From: Protonemura montana
Taxonomy: Eukaryota; Arthropoda; Insecta; Plecoptera; Nemouridae
Direction of reading: 5' to 3'
DNA: 64,000 nucleotides
Assembly (NCBI GenBank): GCA_947568835.1
Contig: OX387603.1
Location: 23,398,651 to 23,462,650 of the forward strand
Shown: in pieces, positions 45,290-57,600 of the stretch
Layout: each line of letters starts with the position of its first letter
How positions within the stretch are numbered: position 1 is the stretch's first letter
Program-made: the position numbers and the translations under genes
Notes under the pieces: model-generated
Told to the model about the DNA's origin: nothing
Database searches by the model: none
Seen by the model: the letters and a program-made list of their open reading frames with translations, nothing else

Positions 45290-48200
45290 CTATGAGTTCA
45301 CCAGTTTAACTTTCGCTAACGAACTTATTAAACCATTTCTCTGGCTCTGGAGTGTGCTTTTCGATTCGAAAGTAATTTCTTTTAAAAATATTCTAACCAA
45401 ATAAATGTTTTATATTAGGTCGATTTTCATTCAAGTCTCGAGCTCCTTCACCTCATTTTCGTCACATTGTTCGCGGAAAGTGAAATAAAACGTGCTGTAA
45501 AAATATAAAAACCGACTTCCTTCAGTTCCGCTAAAGGGTTTCCTTTTATAAGTACTGATTGTCCTTCCGTCAAGACTGCGACACAATAAGATGACATTGA
45601 ATGTCATTAGACATTTTCTGTTGTACTTTGATTTCCCTGATCAAACTCTGAAGTATTTGATAAAAACTAAAAAAGAATTGCGGCAAAATATTTTACGCTT
45701 CAAAACTTTTACGATGCATGCATTTATTGAAAAGAAGCAGAAAGCATGATGATCAAAGTATGACGTTTTAAAAGTACTTGCGAATTGGTACTTTATTATT
45801 GAAGTGCTCCTAGATCCCTTAATTGCACCTTCTGTAAATGTTTATACATTATCAGTTATTCTATCAATTATTCTGCTTTCTTTCGATTGCCGAACCTTGC
45901 TGGGATTTCGCCGCGCAAAGTAGTTTTCCTTTTCCCTTTGCCCATCCTTTGATCCGAGCTCGTGACTGGAAACATTTTCCCTTTCTTTGCTGCCCTCGCG
46001 TCCCAGTTCTCGAAACTCTTCCCTCCTCGGCAACCGGGGGATGGTGTATTCAATAAGAGCAAGTCGCAAATTGCATTTGCTTGTTTCTCCCGGAATTGTT
46101 TCGGATATGTTGGCAACATCGCGATCAAATCTTCGGGATGAAATTATGAAAGAACGGGAATATACAGCTACGGTTAGAACCGCGCAGAATACAGGAGCGA
46201 CCTGTTTGCAGCTTGAAATTTATTCAACTATTGAATTGAAAATCAGACGATAAGCCCAACATGTAATATTATCAAAAGTTTGCGGACAGACAAGCGGACA
46301 CAACATCAGTATTGTATTTAAACACGATAATATTTATTTGCTCTTTCGTTACATTACATAATAATTTAGTTCTTCATATACCATTTGTAATTATATATGT
46401 TGAGCTCATCACGGAACATAAGCGCACATGATTATTTGCATAAACCCTCTTTTACAGAGCATGTCAAATGGACATGCCAGATTAGGACGGTTATTCGGAT
46501 TTTAACTCTACTGGTCAAATAATTTTGTTTCAGATGTTTTTAATATTTCAACTGCTCCATTCAACTGACAATAACACATAGATTGACCTGGAGCGTGTAA
46601 ATACTATGTATGAGCGCTGTGAGGTCAGGTTATTGGTGTTAGAAGTCCCGTATGTTGCCAGTATGTCTGGTCGTTTGGTCTGTCCCCAGTTTCCTGGTAT
46701 CTGGATGATGATGACTCTCTCATGCGGAGTGTACCGATGGTGAAGCGGCATGCCAGGAGCAAACAGCTCAGATCAGAGAGCACACAAGGCAACGCTATGT
46801 AAATGCTTTATGGTATGTCTCATGAAACGCACCGGTCTTCGGCCCAAGTGTACGTTATTACCTATATACAGAGACATCAAGGAACGAATTCCAACCGCTT
46901 TTAAGTTGTATTACACATTTAAATTCCGTCTCGATTAAAACTGAACACATAAACGTCTGCGTTAACAGCAACTAAACACACAACACAAGTAATTATTTTA
47001 TTATTACTTGAAAACATGCCTGAAAAGTGCTCTTTCTCAATCTTTCCACTTATAAAATGGTATCAGTTTGATGACCTCTTAAAAATTTATTGTCGTTTTA
47101 AACTTTTAAAGTAATGTATAACTTAAATATTTTAATTACCCATTATAAAGATGTTATTTGAAAACCTGATTTTCTTCATGACTGTAAGATTTCTGATAGA
47201 TTCATCCTGATGTGCTAATTGCATTCAGTAATGTACGTTACTGAACATTATTTTTAATTAATGCTCTTTGGAATTATTATAAAATTATCTTCTTGGCTAA
47301 TATAACGCGCAGTAGGTTGGCACTCATAGTTAAAACTTGAGAGATATGGTGCGAAATAAGAAACTATCGTGATATAGTATTATATTATGTTCCATAAAAT
47401 ATCTTACATCTTGTTTAAGAAGCACAGCAATAAAGCGTTGTCTGCGTTATCCATGTTTTGCATCTCTGGTTGGCATCTATCTCGTTAACAACTGAATTAG
47501 TAATCATTTTCTAGAGAATTTGCATCACAATCATTTGCACAAATGAAAATGCAGTTTCAGAAAACTGATTACGACTGGCGCAGCAGAGACAACCCCCGAC
47601 AGTTTATGTCATTCTCATTCAAAGCAACCTGATTTTTCCATCTACATAATATATTCTTCTTTTGAACAGCGTCGATGCTCTTCATATTTCACATTCACTC
47701 ATTTTCACATTCTCTAATTTACATAATCACTCCATTTTCCATTTTCTCACTCCGTAAATCAGTCAATTTCGCAATCGCTTAAGTTCTCTGTCGCTCAGCC
47801 AGCGCCACTCGACGCCATTAATTCTTATCGCCGCTGAATTCCACGTTCATAATTTCGACTTTCGACCGTAATAAACTACGAAATGTTGTGTGATCACTTT
47901 ACACGCTTTGAAAAGTGCGTGTCTCTATGCGTGCGCCACGAGGTATTTTCGACTGCGTGCCGTGCGTGTGCTCGGCCTATGGTGCGTGTGCGTGTTCCGA
48001 GACAAAACCCGAAGCAGTGCGACGGGCCGCGAGTCAGGTCGGCCCGCCATTGACTTTTTAGTCAGAAAGTTACCAAGACTCACGTCCAGCCCGCATTTGA
48101 CCAATTTCAAAATTATCCTAATAAAGCTAACGGGTAAATGCGTTTGGTAACATATTATTATCGCAGTGTTTTCCTTTAAATTCGATGAAAAATCGTGTAT

Positions 48201-51200
48201 AATGGTAGGCTTCTTTGCAAATGTCAGCAAGGAACCACACAATTGTTACTTATTATAAATGAAAAAGCATGTTCTTTCAATCAGGAATTGGATCGACACA
48301 TGCCTGCCATCGTCTTTCGATGGAAATTGCTTTACCTTTTCTTATCACCTGTCCATAAAAGCACTCGAAACCATTTTGCTCTGAGAGAGCGAACACTTTT
48401 AGCAAATAACAATTAGCCTAAAAGTTTCAAATACTTTTCGATGGTTGGTTAGACCAGAAGCTTCTTGTCTTTGATGTTAGTATATCCTGATTTGATCTTG
48501 CCTGTACCTCGGATGCGCCAGCCGTACCCATGTTCAGCCCCAGCCATGAAAAAAGCATTGACATTAAGACAAAAAGATATACCCGAGATCTGGTAATATG
48601 TGAATGGAATTTGCCTGGTAGCAGATCAAACCTGTTCGGTTTATATCAAATAACCTACAATTAATCTGCATGCGTTTTTCTGTCTGGGTGACGGAAGGTT
48701 TGTTTTGAGAGCTGAGAGACCCGAGACAGAGACGCAGCGTGGAAGTTTGATAAAATGGCAAAGACAAATATCTTGCATGGCGCTGTCTTTGTGATTTATG
48801 CTTTTAAATGTTGACCTCATACAGGATAATGCCGTGGCGAGACGACCCGTTGTTCTAGCTCCTATGCACGGGCAGCTAAACTATGGTGATATATTTAATT
48901 CTGGCATCTTATATTAACGAACCCTACGTCTTTTTTGTAAATGGTGCAGTGACAGGACTGAGGCTCCTTTGTAGGGAATACTGATCGAGAAACTTAGGAG
49001 AATCCATACCTTGTTTTTGATCGTCAAGTGCGTACACTATGTAATTGAAAGTAACATTTTCGTTTTCTATCAAGCGTTCTATATACTTGTAACTTGCTTT
49101 TCACGAAGAGTTTAACTTGAAAGTTATTAATGTGGACTTGGAAACTTTAAAGCCCATCTTTTGACTTAATTTGGTACACCTATTATTATTACTTTATGGA
49201 GATTTCGAAGTTGCTGATGCTACATTATGAGCCCTCAAAAGCCAATTTTCAACGATCATCTTAATTCTTCTTCGAGCTTCTCCCGATTTCCCCTCGCGTT
49301 TCAACCCAGCTTCACGTCGTCTTCGACTACTTATTATAATTATCTTCGTCGACTTCATCTGATTCGGCTATAATTATTCGACTGGCTTGTGTCAGCTCTA
49401 ACTTTAGTATGCCGAGCTCATCTTCGAATTAAGGGTTATCAAATCGAAGGAGCGAAACGCAATTTCAAATCATTCATACAACAATCCTTTATCTAGTTTC
49501 TTAGGCGGTGGTGGTAGCCTTTTCAGTAGCGGTTTGAATTTACGCTTTCAGTAAGCATACCGACTTTATAAAGGCAAAAAAAAGGTATTCAATGGAACAA
49601 GGATGGGCATTTAACACTTGTGATTTGAATGCATATATAGTCGATGGAAAAGTGATTTCAAAGAAAATATTCGCGGAAGTTTTTCTCGATCTTAGACATC
49701 TCTTGAAAACACCATTTTCTACGAAAATAGCTCAAATAGAAGACCAGAAATAGATTATATGACCATAATCTGCTCTAAACTTCCAAACACCCATACGTGC
49801 AATTGAACGCGAAATTCATTTCAATTCCATTAAACCCCAGCAAGTTGAAAGAGATTTGATTTGATTTCGTATCCAAGCGTGGCATTCTCATGTTCTGATC
49901 GATAGAATAGGTCTATGTTAGGCTCAGGCAAAGTGAAGTAGAAATTTTCAAACCCTCGGTAATCAATGTAAAAAGTTCTGTGCGATTGGGTGTTTCGATT
50001 AGTCTTGCAAAGAACTATTTGAGAAAGCATTAGACTGGTTAGTGGGTTACAGCTCACAGAAGGGTGCTGCTGCAAAGAGAAGATGGATGGTAATAGGGAA
50101 AGGGGATGTTGGTAAAAGGGGAAGCGGACAATTTTTGTCACCGTATCTTTTTAATACTGCCATTCTAGATTCAGCGCTGGTAGGGCGGCAGGGGTAGGAA
50201 GTCATTGTGGCTCATCGACCCTAATCGCCCGTGATGAAGATTGACGACTTTGTCCACACGTCGCTGTCGAAATTAACCCCGCGTGTTTACTTTATAGACA
50301 AAATCAATTATTGACTTGACGCGCGAAATTTTGCACGTCTATGTTAGCGATTGCACGAGGGTTTTTCATGTTCGGTCATTTAACATGCGATCTATGTGCT
50401 TGTGTGCGCATTTTAATTCCGCTCGCCTGTCGTTCACAGCCACTCCTGTGTAGACAATTGAAAAGTGGGAAACGTTTAATTTAAAAAAAAAAAAACTATT
50501 TATATTTTATCCCGTGACGCTCAATCATTGAGTCTTAAAATATGCGGGTTTTTGCGTTTTTTCGGGATTATCTTAAAAATTCTTACGGAAAAAGGTTGGG
50601 GACATAAACAAAAACCGCAGCCCTTGTAGCAGAAAAAATACTCTGACGATTTTTAAATTAAAGTTTTTTCCAGCCGATCAAAAAACAAATAATCGTAAAC
50701 CCATTCTTCCCCCACTGACCTCGAGCTGCCCACGATGGCGTCTATCCCCTTATCCCGGCGGAAATGGCCTGATCATCAGAAGAGCTCTCTATAGAAACTT
50801 TATTTTCCTTATACCAAAACGTCGCGTCTAATAATTGCGATCCATACAAACATTTACTCTGTACTCCAGCAAAAAGTGCTTACATTGCTCTCGATTTGAT
50901 AACAGATGTGAGGTCACCTCCGTGACCACCCCTGGATCGTTGATCTGCGTCGGCGTCGAATTTTCAACACCGATAGGTTGGCGACCACGAGATTGCGCAG
51001 AGCCCAGGTCTCCCTTATTATACTCGCACTGTGCCTGTGATGAAGATTGGGGTTATTACCCCAATTGGCGTGAGACGTCCTGAGACACAGAAGTAACTGA
51101 TTGATAACTGATTGAAAGCAAAGTTATTATTTACTACCTTTCTTGACTCTAGTTCAAAAAGTTCATGAAAAATAAATTGAAGAATAAATTAAAGATGTTG

Positions 51201-51209
51201 TTTTTGACA

Positions 51210-51525
51210 GGTGGCGCTAATGCTAGTTTTGCACTTAACAATCCGTTCCAATACCCTTGTTGTTAGAGGTAAGAGCTTGCGCCGGGGTATAGGCTGGGTT
51301 GGAGTTATGGTTCAACCCATAACATTTTGCTCCTGCCTAAACCATACATCTGGAATAAATATTTAAAAATATATAAAAAGTCCTGAGTGTAGTACAAATC
51401 TCAGCCAAAAGGTTGCGCTAATGTCGGTTTTGTACTTAACACTAATTCCCGTTGCTCTATACTTGATGCTAGACCTAGAAGCTGCAGACGGGGTATAAGT
51501 GGGGTTATAGGTAGGGTTTGGGGTC
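51210..51525. repeat. Two diverged direct copies of a ~110-bp sequence
   Basis: The segment starting GCGCTAATGCTAGTTTTG (from 51210) recurs from 51411 as GCGCTAATGTCGGTTTTG. The first 31 bp are 26/31 identical. Similarity continues through TTGTTGTTAGAG / TTGATGCTAGAC and a shared CGGGGTATA word near 51,280 and 51,490. The offset is about 200 bp. The copies look like an old tandem duplication or remnants of one repeat family. Confidence 0.65.
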
Positions 51526-51540
51526 GTGGGAAGGCCCGCA

Positions 51541-53435
51541 AAATTGGCGCGAAGCGCCAGGGGTGCTTGACATGAACATTATATTTATTTAAAAACCATG
51601 AGAATGTATGCATACCGTTGATGCCTAGAAATGGACCACTTTTCTTCGTCGCTCCTTGTTTCCGCTCCAATGAACCCGACTGATCGGCAAAATTATGATC
51701 GACAATCTTCGCGCAGTCTTCGGCTAATCGTCGTTTGAAAGACGGAAGTCAGAATTTCGAAGTTGGAAACCCCGAGCAGCTGTCTTAAGCCAGTTTTCTC
51801 CATCGGAGTGCATGTCTTGCAGACTTGAAACCCTCGAGCTGCTGCAACAAACAGACAGAGTCTTTGAATACGATTGTCACAGAAACAGAAAAAACGCTAA
51901 AGATTTAAAGACAACTGTGTCTCACTTCGTAAACCACTGTAACGACGAAAACGAAGATTTAAAAAATTAATAAAAGCCACGTCATATTCGTGTAAATGTC
52001 GAGTTTGAACACTGGCACCAACGTTCTCACCCTCAGAGCCAAACTGAAAGAAAGACAACTCGGCGATAAGTTAGCGCCTGTTCCCAACCAAGTCCTGAGT
52101 CAAAACAGACAGCGGTGTTTAGGGGGCTGCAAACACTTCAATCCCGGCCTAATGGCGATGGATCAAGCGACACGATTAGGCACAGCAGCGCCGTGCCGCA
52201 CCAGCATTAAATCGAGGACCAGAAGTGCGGCGGCCGCGCCGGCGCGCGAGCTATAATCCCTCTCGGCGTTGTGCAATGCTCGTAAAGTTCTGGGTGGTCG
52301 ATCACAATGCTATATTGGGGCCTAATTTCGTCGTTAATACCCGTGTCCCATTATGCAAGTGCACAGATTCGGGCTCTCTGATCTAGATCTCGTCAGATCC
52401 CATCAAACTGCGGCAATGCACGAAGAAGAAATGTGCCATCTACAATATTAGGTACAAGGCCTGTTATCTTCCTGTGATGGTGATGCAAAATGGAAATGTT
52501 CAATCCTCTTGCTCCAAAATGTAACTTGGCTTTGACAGCAACGTGTTAAGTCAGTCGAATTACAGAGGATCGAGAGCAGGGATTCAGCCAAAGCTCTGAC
52601 ACATTTTGATTCACGGAGGAATGTAATATTGTCTCCCCTTCAGCCTGATTGGCTAATGTGAAAGGGTCTATTTGATTAGATTCAAGATTCCGACGGACGC
52701 GTGTTTCTGTATTCCGAAGGCGTTCGGCGTGTGGCACTTAACTCTAATTTGTTCTGATATTACCGAAGCAGTAACCAGCCATCAATGTGTAGCTCCGATG
52801 CCCATCACAAAATCTAAGCATGTCACAGAGTTAAACTCTTCTCAGTCCCCCTAAGCTCAAATCGCCCCCTCCTGGTGACCCCTGTCTTTCATGAGTCAGA
52901 ACGTCTTCTGAACGGTAACTAATACAGCTGATCTTGAACGCACTCCCTTTGACTGATTTCTTTGACTTCACATCACTGGCTCATGTTTCACGCGTTTCCC
53001 AATACATTGAAATTTAACTTTTCAATTTCCAGCAGTCACATCTTTTTTTTGGCGGTAGAAATACTCGTTATAACGTTTTTTTTTTTTAATAATTTGATTT
53101 GATTTGTTTACAGAAACACTCAATGGTGGCCAAAAATTGCGCCAAAATTGTCCGTTTTGTGTGTGTTTTTAGCACCCTGACCTCCTTTCCCCGCATCCCC
53201 CCTGTGAGACCCACTATGTTTATGACAGGTATTTATCCCAACCAATGCAGCGCGCCTGTTGCCCATACTTCAGAGACTATCGCTTCCATGGCACAGCAAT
53301 CAGCAATGTTAATTCGAGTCTCGCATTAAATGAACCCTGATTACGGCAGCTCGTAAAGTAAGCCTTACAAATAGGCCGCACATAAACAGGGATGCAGCTC
53401 GGCGCAATTGCAATCGAACGTAGTTAGGTATTTTC
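51541..53435. other. Mixed region with small open frame
   Basis: No recognised gene. A GC-rich patch at 51,990-52,260 carries an ATG-started 86-aa frame (separate entry). A short imperfect repeat (GAAACCCCGAGCAGCTG near 51,765 and GAAACCCTCGAGCTGCTG near 51,826) lies just before it. The rest is AT-rich. Confidence 0.45.
51996..52256 (+). CDS. Hypothetical 86-aa ORF, unrecognised
   Basis: ATG at 51996 opens a basic, soluble 86-residue frame beginning MSSLNTGTNVLTLRAKLKER and ending in an Ala-rich segment. GC content is clearly raised over the frame and falls outside it. No known domain is recognised. It could be a small coding exon or a chance frame in a GC-rich island. Confidence 0.15.
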   Translation: MSSLNTGTNVLTLRAKLKERQLGDKLAPVPNQVLSQNRQRCLGGCKHFNPGLMAMDQATRLGTAAPCRTSIKSRTRSAAAAPAREL

Positions 53436-53440
53436 ATCAC

Positions 53441-53690
53441 GGATTTCCCGGGGATTTGTAAAATTTGCATTTAAAATGTTATTTTTCGAAGGGATCTCGC
53501 GCGGGTGGCGGTGCACTATGAGAATCGGATGCAAATGAGCTTGTGCATGGACATCACATACTATAATCGCACCGCCTGCGAAATCACTTTTATAGATTGG
53601 GTAATTTCACCGAGATATCGAGACACCATCCGATATGCAAATTTTGTTGTCGACTATAATCTTGATAATTATCAAAGATAATGGCTTGGT
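53441..53690. promoter_or_regulatory. Candidate enhancer with three POU octamers
   Basis: Perfect octamers ATTTGCAT (53463-53470), ATGCAAAT (53529-53536) and ATGCAAAT (53635-53642) fall within 180 bp. A GATA palindrome TTGATAATTATCAA (53662-53675) and a kappaB-like GGATTTCCC (53441-53449) flank them. POU proteins such as Nubbin, Vvl and Acj6 bind the octamer. The rest of the window has only about four octamers in total, so the clustering is the evidence. Confidence 0.4.
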
Positions 53691-54345
53691 GCCAAAGAGG
53701 GTCCGTGTCCTCGTCGTTAACAAACTGGGCAACTGCTGCAAGCTTCTCTGCACGTTTGAGTTACACGTAGACAAACCAATTTACCAAGTGTGACATCTAT
53801 ACAACGGGAATGCTGTTGATTGATTTAGCAAAAACAGCAAGGTTGTTAATTTAATTGATTTCAGGATATATTCAGTGCGCTTCGTCGAATCCGCGTTGAA
53901 TTATCGCACAGTTTGTTTTACCATTGTAAACTAGACTACACGTTATCAATATCCCTATTCATATGCCTATTCAAAACATTGAATTTAGCTCCGGACATTT
54001 ATTTCGGTAGACCACGACGTCTGGCAAAGTGACCACGATCGGATCCTATTGTACACCTTCCAAGTTCCAATCCTCATAAACCTGATTCATTTCAGTCGAT
54101 AGACAACACGAATCGAAATGAAAGAGAGGCGTCAACATTGAACCACGTAGCACTTTATTATCTTTATAAGATCCAATATCTAGCATTAATGCACTCTAAT
54201 TAAATAACATGATACCGGTAAGCGATGAGTTGGCATTATCATCTTATTTGACAACTTGCATTAAACTTATTCAGTGACTCTAACAAAATAGATGAGCTTT
54301 ATCATAACTAGTCAATTAATTTTTTTTCTTCCTTATTATTTTCAG

Positions 54346-54604
54346 AGTTTGATTATTAATCGACATGACGTTTTATAGGATCTTAGTGGACGCTGACGGC
54401 AATTGCCAGGATTCAGATAGGAGATTCGACGGCTTGGATTGCGGACTCGGAGGGTCTGTGTCGGGTAGTTTGAACTTGCCGAACTGGACGCCGTCGCCGC
54501 CTCAGAGATCGAACCTTTTAGCTAAGCTCTTCATTGAAGAAGTGGCTTCAAAGATAAGCCAAGGCTGGCCAAAATATGGAACAGGATTAACTAACGTGTA
54601 CTAA
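54346..54604 (+). other. Candidate terminal exon with 79-aa ORF
   Basis: A strong pyrimidine tract and TTATTTTCAG acceptor (AG at 54344-54345) precede a block of about 47% GC in roughly 30% GC DNA. ATG at 54365, preceded in frame by a stop, opens 79 codons (MTFYRILVDADGNCQDSD...) ending with TAA at 54602-54604. The peptide is mixed in character with no known motif. It could be the last exon of a spliced transcript encoding a small protein, or a non-coding exon. No donor is seen downstream. Confidence 0.25.
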
Positions 54605-57600
54605 GTCATATTAATTTTCGAGCTCCAGTGAACACGAGATATATAATATGGGATAGGACCACGGCAATGGGTGTACGAAATTAGAAACTTTTTGGTTTTC
54701 ATGCTTGTTTGGTTCCACGGACGTAACAAAGTTTGTTCGATTTAGAAAATCGATGGTAGTTCAGGGCTCCTAAAAGCCGTCGTCCTATTATTTTGACTTT
54801 ACATTCGATTCTTTTGCTATTTTTGCATATATAAGCAAATGAAATGCGTAAATACGAGCTGTCAATATTGCATTACCAAGAATGTAGGGTAAAGACGTGA
54901 TTTTAATATCCTTAAGCCACCGAGCACTAACAAAACTAATTATAATTTAATGAAACACAGAGATAATTACTGCAATGCAGTTGTAGCTTCCTTGGTATTA
55001 TAGAGCGATGAGATTTTATTTCCTACTGACCTGATTTTTGGCTTTTTATCAACTGCATTTCGGGCGGTACAGGTAAATATTTATTCCTGTTAAACTTATA
55101 TGAATTTATATGCATAACAATTAATTAATTCGCAATGCAGAGAAGTGAACGGCTCTAATACCAGAAAATCATTAATATAATTACCATATATTAAATCTCG
55201 ATAAACTGTGTCAAAATATCGAAGTTGAAATGTTTGCGTGAACTGGTGCAACTTCGCCGTAAATGCGTTCCTAATGCGTTCACCTAAAGGCGTCGCCAGC
55301 AACAGTGAAGATCTCCTCGGATGCAATTAAGAAGAAGACATTTCGGTACATAAAAGTCGTAGTACACCTAATTATGAAGTACTGTAAGTAATTATACAGG
55401 TCCAAATCTACTCGGTTAATTTCATTTCCGCATTGTTCTTTTAGCTTAATTATTATGCAGGTAAATTCTCATAACTCACGAAGAATGCTGAACGCATTTT
55501 TACGCCCTTATTTAATGCAAGCTGTATTCAGGAACAACACAGGACGGTGGTTCATTCCTTTACATCTATCGATCCACGAACGTAGATTAAAAGAATGAAA
55601 ATCTAGAAATTAAAGTGCACATATGTGAGGATTATTTTCCCATTATTTTGACCAGTGTATTTCACCAAGAATTTCCTGGCAGTTCACTCCAAACTTGGGG
55701 GCCTCCGAGTAACCGACCAAACAGCCTCTCTCGAAGCGACATCGGTTGAATTGTGCACACGCTCATTGGTCACGTTCATTGATGGGCCCTGACAAGTTTG
55801 AATGTTGGCAACCTTTAATTAGACAATTAAACGTTGTGTCTGGTCGTCAAAGGAGCGACCAGCTCGTCAACTCGATGATCGTGATCTTGATCGAGAGAAG
55901 CATCGACGGCCAGCAAGCATCTCTGGTCGATTAGAAAGAAGACTACATGACAAACGTGGTACCTACTAAAGTATCTTCCGATGTCACGGACCTTGGACTG
56001 AATTTCGTTGGTAATTAAGATAATAATAGGCCAAAGGCAACTTCTGTAAACATGTCATTGATCTGGAGATGTATTTTTTTTTTGTATTATTATTTGACCC
56101 ACAAGCATGAAAAAAAGTTTGTAGTATTTTATTTTGTACCACATAAATAGTTTCCAGTGTTCTGTGTCATTTCATAACTCACGCGCAGTTAAAAAATCTT
56201 TATTCGTATTTTGACAGAGGACTAGCCTCCAATTTGATTAGCCACCCGGACTTCGGCTTGGCCGTCCTTATGAGGGTAACACCCCAAAGTGTCGGAAATG
56301 TAACTCGTCCAATTTCGAGATGACTTGCTCGGAGACTTGGGTCGGGGTGTCGGGCCCTGGGTGTTGTTTACAAGGGTTGATTGGTCCGGCCAGCATCGCC
56401 ACGCATTGCCGACACATGCGGGTAGCATTATCGCACTAGCAGCGTGACTCGCCAAGAGATTTTGAAGGGCTCAACAGTCTCAATCAGATACGACACGATG
56501 TGACGTCCACCCTAATCTCGAGCCAAAATGTGACTGTGATGCCGTAGAGCGGGGAAGGCGTTACCGGGGCTTAGTTTATGAGGGAATTATTCAATTTTCA
56601 CACAATAGTGTTCAGCTGGGTTGGCTAAAGGTTTTGTGTTTCTGGTCTTTTACGAATGTCTATACTTTTAAATTTCATTTCGGTCAAAAAGATGCTGGTG
56701 TTGCATATTCTATTCTTAGGTTTTCGATCAGCTGGTAGGTATAAGTTATTGGATTTCGAGGTGAGAGTCATATCTATAAATTCAGCGTCCAATATTAAAT
56801 AGATATAATACCCAGCTTCTAAAATGTCACGCGAGATTTGGTACAAAATGCATGACAATCTCTTTAAAAAATGTAGAAATCTAGGTTAATAGTGTTTTGA
56901 TTTTCAACTTTACGATAGCTCCAATGTCCAAAGCCATCAGAATCTGTAAAAGTTTTTCTATCAGCTAGTTTTTTTCCTATTTTATTGACAGAATCTGCAG
57001 CCAGTGGCTAGTTGCTGGTGTCTAGCTCATGCAGCACGCGATCCTTGCCTAGATCGGTGGTGACGTCAAAGTGGTGTGATGAATGGCCCAATGGCAGTCC
57101 CGCCCCAGAAATCACTTGCTTCGGACTCGGCTCCCCGCTCGGAAATGGCATGCTTGTTTTTGGTAAGGGCAATACTTTGCCTAAACTATATCCTTACTTG
57201 AAATACACCCTTTTCCTGTTATAAAATCTAATGATAGCCCTACACTCTCTTGTCTGTACACTGTTCACAAATTCGTAGCTAGCGTTCGAGGTCATGCAGT
57301 CATTTTGCACCCCATTATTACAGTCTACACCAGGACTGCCCCCCCTATCATTGCTACCAACTCATGTATGAACATTTCAGTTATGATTTCAGTGTTGCGA
57401 TTCCAAAATACTTATTATGTGGAAAATTATTCCCAAAATTGTTATATATGGTACACAAATTCTTATAATAGGTCGAAAAACAAGATATTTTGGCACGAAC
57501 AAAGCTTTAGATGAAACTAGCGGACATCAGCGGAGATTAATTGTAGTGTTTTTAAAACTGAAAGTTGGGTCGCCTGTCACACTGAAACGACCTGTGGCGC

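Larger units (their letters stand above)
40211..51180. other. Non-coding region
   Basis: No recognisable gene. It holds the 36-bp-period duplication at 41446, the GTAGGT array at 42858-42915, the GGGTCA/AGGTCA triplet at 44239-44269, and a GC-richer segment at 44,800-45,250 with an ATG-started 138-aa frame. Pyrimidine-rich DNA lies at 47,640-47,780. The rest is AT-rich and featureless to me. Confidence 0.5.

Noticed and set aside
53662..53675. TTGATAATTATCAA palindrome on its own
   Set aside because: AT-rich 14-bp palindromes are expected several times per window. It is kept only as part of the octamer cluster.
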